Positions 58,324-64,000 of a stretch of 64,000 nt of DNA are shown here, piece after piece. This DNA comes from Atherix ibis. Taxonomy: Eukaryota > Arthropoda > Insecta > Diptera > Athericidae. The position numbers and the translations under genes were made by a program. The stretch spans positions 33,949,212-34,013,211 of the forward strand of contig OY282609.1 in NCBI GenBank assembly GCA_958298945.1, written 5' to 3'. Within the stretch, counting starts at the first letter, position 1. Each line of letters opens with the position of its first letter. The notes below the pieces were generated by a model. The model ran no database searches, was not told where the DNA came from, and saw only the letters and a list, made by a program, of their open reading frames with translations.

Positions 58324-59582
58324 CCAGGTATATAAACTTAAATCCGCTGTTTTTAAGTCAAAAAACACATGTTTTTTTCATAGAGAGCAAAAACAAATTT
58401 ATTTAAGGTAATTGCCCTCGCTAGGTACACATTTTTCTCATCTCTCGGGATACCGCGCCAAAAAATTCCTTCTCTTTCGAGGCAAACCCTTCATTAAGCC
58501 ATTTTCGGACGTCTTCGTAAGAATCGAAGTGGTGCTCAGCGAGCGCGTGGCCCGTCGACGAAAAGAGGTGGTAGTCGGAAGGGGCCAGATCTGGTGAATA
58601 AGCGGGGTAGGCTAGCACCTCCCAGTTGAGGGTCTCCAAGTAGTTTCGGACCATTTTGGACGTGTGCAATGGTGCGTTGTCGTGGAGGAAAATTAGCTTG
58701 TCATACCTTTGTTGATAATCCACCCTTTTTTCACGCAGATCACGGTGCAATTTGATCAGTTGTTGGTGGTAGCGGTGGGCATTGACAGTTTCACCAGGTT
58801 TCAATATCTCATAGTAGACGATACCCTGCTGATCCCACCAAACGCACAGCATCGTCTTCCGTGCGAAGCGATTTGGTCTTGGGGTATATGTTGATGGTTG
58901 GCCGGGATCAAACCACGATTTCTTGCATTTAGGATTCTCAAAATATATCCACTTTTTATTGCATGTTACAATCCGATGCAGGAACGACTTTCTTTTTTTT
59001 CTGGGGAGTAAGATTTCGCAGGTGTTTTGAGGTCGCTCCATCTGCCTATCGTTCAATTCATGCGGCACGTATTTTCCGATCTTTTCAATCGTCCCCACGG
59101 CACGCAGACGCATGGAAATGGCTGGTTGAGTAACACCTAATTGCTTCGCGAGCATTTTTTGTGATTGGGTATCGTCTTCTTCCAAAAGAGTCTGCAATTG
59201 ATGGTCCTCAACCTTCCTAGGCCGATTTTCATGCTTCTTGTCCCACAAGTCAAAATTGCCGCCTTTGAACCGACGAAACCAATCTCGTCACGTTGTGTCT
59301 AATAAAGCACTGTCACCATAGGCCTCCCCATAAGCATTTGATGCGATTCGGCAGCCGATTTCTTAAAATTGAAGCAGAAAAGCAGAGCTTCCCGCATATG
59401 CTCTTTTTTTGTCACAAAACTAGACATGATTACCAAAGGAAAAATGAATGTTGTTGTACGAAATTGCTAACAATGTGCACTGATTAATGTTGACAGATGT
59501 CAAACTCATAAAAAAAGTATGGCGTTCCCATAGATGTCACGCCATCTATGACAAAGCAGCGGATTTAAGCTTATACACCTAG
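58324..59582 (-). mobile_element. Mariner family 2 (mauritiana-like), nearly full-length copy
   Basis: CCAGGTATATAAACTTAAAT at the left and the inverted CTAGGTGTATAAGCTTAAAT at the right are flanked by TA (58322-58323 and 59583-59584). It is 1259 bp long and the best-preserved mariner in the window. Confidence 0.92.
58415..59427 (-). pseudogene. Mauritiana-type mariner transposase
   Basis: The start MSSFVTKKEHMREALLFCFN is at 59427. A small deletion near 59330 shifts the frame, which is regained by about 59248. From there 275 codons are open: KVEDHQLQTLLEEDDTQSQK, WD-type HTH text, YVPHELNDRQMERPQNTCEI, TMLCVWWDQQGIVYYEILKP, FLHDNAPLHTSKMVRNYLET and YSPDLAPSDYHLFSSTGHAL. The first catalytic Asp is lost: the usual TGDEKW reads TCNKKW. 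The second and third Asp are kept. A short deletion near 58450 shifts the last 20 codons. Despite the long frame, it should be catalytically dead. Confidence 0.9.
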
Positions 59583-61327
59583 TAAAGGTTTATTAATTGG
59601 AAATATAAACCAGGTATGGTATTTTAATCAAATTTACTCTAACATTGAATGAAAAATTAGGTCAAATTATATATTGCCAACTATATTAATATGGACATTT
59701 AATCGACTATGTAGAATCCTGAGTTCGACTCTAACTAGTACTATAGCTTTAGATGTTGCCAAATGGCCTGAGTTGTCATGGCGCTAACAATTTACATTTC
59801 AGTACATACATTTGTCTCTAGAAAAGTGCTTTGAAAATTAATCATTTATTTTAAATATTTAATATTATTTAATAAGGGTAATTAAAAGGTCTTCATTATT
59901 TTTTTCTCCACAAATTATTAAAAATGCATATTTTCTTCGGACAACTTGTAACAATTAGGTAAACTGTATTAAAAGAAATTAAAATAATATGAATCTAGTT
60001 TATCATAATTAATAAAATATTAAAATCTAAATGGAAGTAGAAAAAGATGAAGTTAATTTATATTACCAGCACGTGAAATCTCGGATAGAAATACGAGTAT
60101 ACAATAATTTTGTGCTGTAATAAAATTGAAAATGTTTCGTAAAATAAAAGTATATTGCCTTGAGCAAATAGGAAACTTTTTAAACGATCGATTTTCAATA
60201 TCTTGAAAACGTGAGCTTAATTATTGGAAAGATTATTTCGAAACTTTTCACAATTAACTTTTTATGCTATTACAATATTTCAAAATGGAAAATGAATTTA
60301 TTAGTTGAACGCCGAAAATCAGAAACATTATCAAAATGTTATAAATTATTAAGAAACTTTCCAGATTAGATACTCGTATAATAATTATTGAATAATTAGA
60401 CGTTTTCAAATTATTTTAAATTATTTTTATGCTTTCCAGATAATAAATAATATATTATCGGTCATGTACAATTTAAAATAGTATACCACTAAGGAGATTT
60501 ATTAATACAAATAAAATAATATGCTTGGCGAATGATAAGAACAAAATTAAGAAGATTCAAAAGTAAAATCTATGGGCTGGAAAAAAAAGAAAATGTAAAA
60601 TTCATAAATCCCTCGGGTATTTAATTAAGGTTCCATAATGGAATATTTAATTTTATAAAGTATTTGCAACAATGTATTATTAATTTTTGAAAATAAATCG
60701 ATATTCCTTGTTGGTCTAATACTACTATTTTAATTAATTGAATATAGCCCAGATTCAATGGCTGTCAATTGATAAGAATATTAAATACTTGTACTTACTA
60801 TAGTTATGTATAAGGATGTGCATATGTAACATAAACATAGAATGGTCATAGAGTTGCCCAGCTTTACTAACAACCCACCCACGTTTATCGAATCAATAAC
60901 GTAAACATTTTATCTTTTTTCAAGTTTTTGTTCTTTCTATTGTATATTTCCGATCTGATTTCTACATATACTGTCAGCGCCGTTCTTTGTGTCCTTACTT
61001 GCAATATTGTATGTAACACTTTTAGGATTACGGATAGACATTTTTATATTTACAATATCGTTTGAATTTAATCGCAGCGTGTAGAAGTTTATTTAGCAGA
61101 TTTCTTCTTCTACATAATTTTCATCGATTGCCGGATGAGTGAACAGCTGAGATAAGTGAGTTAGAAGGGAGACGAGCTTTGACCTAAATATATGGGTATC
61201 ACGTTTGGTTTCGTATTCGTGATTCTATTCAATTAACATATATAATTTTCATAAATCGTAATTTGTGATTTTATTTCATTTCACTAAAATAATGAAGAGT
61301 GAATTTTTTTCATAAGCTTAGCAAATA
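59583..61327. other. AT-rich intronic DNA, nothing recognised
   Basis: 59757-59805 resembles 6587-6640 (possible short dispersed repeat; a GAGTTCGACTC word just upstream recalls a pol III B box). No gene is seen. Confidence 0.4.
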
Positions 61328-62121
61328 CGAGGTCTGTTCAAAAAGTATCGTGAATTTTGTGTTTTTTCTAAAATTATTTATTTATTCATGAATATTTATT
61401 TTGTCTCCTTCAAAGTAATCCTTACCAGATAGTATACACTTGTGCCAGTGATTTTTCCAATCCTCGAAGCACTTCAAAAAATCATTTTTTGTGATTTTGT
61501 TCAGCTCCTCATTCGATGCTGTCTTTATCTCCTCAATCGTAGCGTAGCGCGTCGTCCTTTCATGGGGCTCTTCAGTTTCGGGAACAAGAAAAATTCACAG
61601 GTGGCCAGATCTGGGGAATAGGTTGGCTGCGGCATTATTACTGTATTGTTTTTGGCCCCAAATTCGTGCACAAGCAACGATGCGTGAGCAGGGGCGTTAT
61701 CATGGTGCAAAAGCCAACTTGCGCATAACTTGCAGGTAATATTCCTTATTGATCGTTCTATCCTGTGATAAGAACTCATGATGCACCACGCACATGCAAT
61801 CGAAGAAAACTGTAAGCAAAACCTTCACATTCGATCAACTTGGCGCGCTTTTTTCGGTCTTGGCTCGGGCGGCAGCTTCCATTGGGATGATTGAGCTTTG
61901 GTGTCCACGTCATAACCATAAACCCTTGATTCGTCACCAGTTATGACACTTTGGAGCAAATTTGGGTCGTCGCGGACAGAGTAACTGAACATTCAAAATG
62001 GCAGAACTTGTCGGCAAAAGTGAGAGACATGAGTACCAACATAACGCCATAAAAAATCGAAAATCTAATATACGTATCCCGCGGAAATTCAAAATTCGCA
62101 ATACTTTTTGAACACACCTCG
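61328..62121 (-). mobile_element. Mariner family 3, internally deleted copy
   Basis: CGAGGTCTGTTCAAAAAGTA at the left and the inverted CGAGGTGTGTTCAAAAAGTA at the right have TA flanks (61326-61327 and 62122-62123). On the minus strand TGDESRVYGYDVDTKAQSS-like text comes first, then KLPPEPRPKK. A short deletion follows, then WLLHHDNAPAHASLLVHEF, MPQPTYSPDLATCEFFLFPK and a C-terminal NEIL-like tail near 61500. The third catalytic Asp is Glu (TCEFF). The HTH half is absent; the 5' junction here (GACAGAG|TAACTGAA) is further downstream than in copies 30231 and 48254. Confidence 0.85.
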
Positions 62122-62833
62122 TATACGGTAAATTCGAATCATTCCAATTGCTGAGTTATCGAAAAATATGATATCTTATAAAGACTAGCATTCTATAAAT
62201 TATTTTTAATGCACATGTCGATTTTTAAAAACATGAGTAACTAAAAAAATTTTGACAATAATTATATTCAATGTTGATTTTTATAAACGTTTGTTCAATA
62301 TATGATGTTTATCAGCAATTAGCAAGTAGCGAGAAATTTTCGATTGTACATTTAGATTATAGAAGAACTGGATAGGTCTCTACATAAAAATTCTCTCCAA
62401 AATTTGTTGCAAAATAACAGAAACGGCGTAAATCAGTGGGGGCCTATTTTAAACTGCAGTATGCGATTGAAGCGGTTCGCTTAAAACTATTTTCATATGT
62501 GACGTCATTTATGCATAAGCAAATAGTTTTTTTTTTAATATTTCGGGTTTTGTTATTTGATGGAATTAATTTTTTTGAATTAACTTAAAATTCAATTTTA
62601 TTTATTTCAATATATATTATTTATTAAAAAACAGAATTATAAAGTGGAAAAGCATATAAAAATATAAATTACAAGTTATTTGATTATATCAAAAAAAATT
62701 TTGCGTACAAAATAAAATCCATTCCAAAAATTCAAAATGAATTAAATGTTAAAATATGCTTTTGTTGATATTGGAAGCTTCATTATTATATAAATGTGTG
62801 GTTGTGAATTAAAATGTTAATTTAAATAGGCAT

Positions 62834-62888
62834 GTACATTTAAATTAAATGAAAGAATTAATTTATTTTTAATTTAATTTAAATGTAC
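62834..62888. repeat. Inverted repeat, 17-bp perfect arms
   Basis: GTACATTTAAATTAAAT (62834-62850) and ATTTAATTTAAATGTAC (62872-62888) are perfect reverse complements around a 21-nt A/T-rich spacer. Confidence 0.9.
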
Positions 62889-63100
62889 CACCTACTGTCG
62901 TTTATGTAATTCAGCAGTTTGGCAAATTTTTACAACACTTTCAGAAGGGTACTTTAAGAAGTCAAAAGACTTGTACGCTATCAAATAATTTGATGTGAAT
63001 TCTCCTTCTATAGCAGAAGACAGTCTTCACAATACAAAAAATTGCCTTTCTTAAAAACAATAAAGCCCTATATCTATTCGACCACATTTTCAGTATATTC

Positions 63101-63222
63101 ATTAAGTGCAGATGTGTTAAATAAATAATCATGGTCACTTAAAATATTTATTTAACTCATCTGCACTTAATTTCTCTTAAATTTTCTTACTCATCTGCAC
63201 TTAATTTTTCTTAAATTTTCTT
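63101..63222. repeat. Fold-back plus tandem copy of an ATTAAGTGCAGATG unit
   Basis: 63101-63127 and 63145-63171 are 27-bp inverted arms with one mismatch (core ATTAAGTGCAGATG). The right arm is followed by a second direct copy of ACTCATCTGCACTTAATTT..CTTAAATTTTCTT, giving three copies of the unit in about 120 bp. Confidence 0.9.
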
Positions 63223-63889
63223 ACACACACTTTACGTACGCCGGCACTGAACTATTTTCTGATAAACATTGAACTGTCAACATCACATCTGTTTACATTT
63301 ATTGAATGACGAACTTTTCACTTTTTAACCACTTTTTGGACGAAATAAATTATTAAGAGCCATTTAAACATATCAAAAAATAAATTTTTGTTAATTTCTC
63401 TAGTAAAAATAAAGATGTCAACTTACCGAAAGAAAGAAATTTCCGGTTTCCTCATTCCGTTGAATTACCAGCAGCAACCCTTTATAAAACACTTCATTTT
63501 CTGAAATAAAAACTTTCTATTAAATGTTATCAACAATATAACTATTTATATAAATACTTACTTTTTCGTAAATACTTCAAAAAATATAAAAACTACACTT
63601 TCCGATAAGTGCCTAAATAACAACTTGAAAAACAATTAAAGTATGCAAGCATTTTGGTGTGTTACCACTTTCATGGAGAATGGCGTGTTTTAAAACTCTC
63701 AGAATGTCTACAAAATTGAGGCACTTTATATTTAATTGACATTTACGAAATAAATAATAAACCTAAAATACAATTCTATGTTTGAATTAAAATGAATATA
63801 ACTTATGCTTTTGGAATTCAATAAATTCCTATTACGAAAACTAGATGTCACTGGTCTACATAAAAAAATCTACACAAAAGTATACAAAC

Positions 63890-64000
63890 GTTACGATTTA
63901 GACCGGTGAGTTGGCTGCCCAGATCGTGCGATTTGACGCCTCTAGGATATTTTGTATGGGCTATATGAAGTCACTCATCTATGCCGATGAGTGACTTCAT
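63890..64000 (+). pseudogene. rosa-like transposase scrap at the window end
   Basis: The translation contains WLPRSCDLTPLGYFVW then AI*SHS; the ancestral motif is CDLTPLDYFLWGY.KS. The third catalytic Asp is Gly here. It runs into a palindrome (63965-64000) and may continue outside the window. Confidence 0.65.
63965..64000. repeat. Perfect fold-back palindrome, at least 14-bp arms, 8-nt loop
   Basis: ATGAAGTCACTCAT (63965-63978) and ATGAGTGACTTCAT (63987-64000) are exact reverse complements around CTATGCCG. The right arm reaches the last base, so the true arm length is unknown. Confidence 0.95.

Larger units (their letters stand above)
62122..63889. other. AT-rich DNA with inverted and direct short repeats
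   Basis: No gene is seen. Two fold-back structures (62834-62888 and 63101-63171) and a short tandem repeat occur. Confidence 0.45.

Noticed and set aside
1..64000. CRISPR array, phage, operon or other prokaryotic system
   Set aside because: No regularly spaced short repeats with unique spacers, no ribosome binding sites and no long ORFs. Splice sites and insect-type TEs show a eukaryotic genome.
42483..64000. Third alpha2-delta exon (expected to begin with RIMDSAE-like residues)
   Set aside because: I scanned the rest of the window for an acceptor followed by such codons and found none, so the exon is probably beyond the window.

Overview
This is AT-rich eukaryotic (almost certainly insect, probably dipteran) nuclear DNA. 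It consists of long introns, microsatellites and many decayed transposons, with no operons, ribosome binding sites or intact long ORFs. The only host coding sequence I can support is two small plus-strand exons of a voltage-gated calcium channel alpha2-delta subunit, at 8554-8635 and 42372-42482. Both have good splice sites, and the phase-0 donor of the first matches the phase-0 acceptor of the second. They flank an intron of about 33.7 kb. The window therefore lies inside one neuronal gene whose first and later exons are outside it.

Layout. 1-8553 (upstream intron): Jockey-type RT scraps, a solo Gypsy-type LTR on the minus strand, a decayed mariner (5202-6455) and another mariner scrap. 8636-14800: TE-poor intron. 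14806-16155: a 234-bp tandem duplication and a 480-bp chimeric mariner. 17485-21151: an LTR retrotransposon with a TTAT target duplication, gutted internally and invaded by a rosa-like DD41D transposon. 21240-24045: Jockey, rosa-like and RNase H-bearing non-LTR remnants. 27142-31098: mariner and rosa-like pieces. 33760-41586: more mariners, a rosa-like remnant, a Jockey copy and an RTE scrap. After the second exon (42483-64000) the next intron holds Jockey and RTE copies, three mariners, a possible TTA-target element at 56458-58169, and a rosa-like scrap cut by the window end.

TE families recur. Mariner family 1 has three copies, the mauritiana-like family 2 has three, and family 3 (ends CGAGGTCTGTTC) has four. 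Scraps of at least two further mariner types and five rosa-like remnants are also present. Most or all copies are disabled by stops, frameshifts, deletions or lost catalytic acids.

The most notable patterns are heat-shock-element-like TTCnnGAA arrays kept in three LTR copies, several fold-back palindromes with 8-10 nt loops inside unrelated TEs, a mariner derivative with two 5' ends, and a shared internal deletion in two family 3 copies. I saw no RNA gene, CRISPR array or prokaryote-like system. All family calls come from reading motifs by eye, without database searches.
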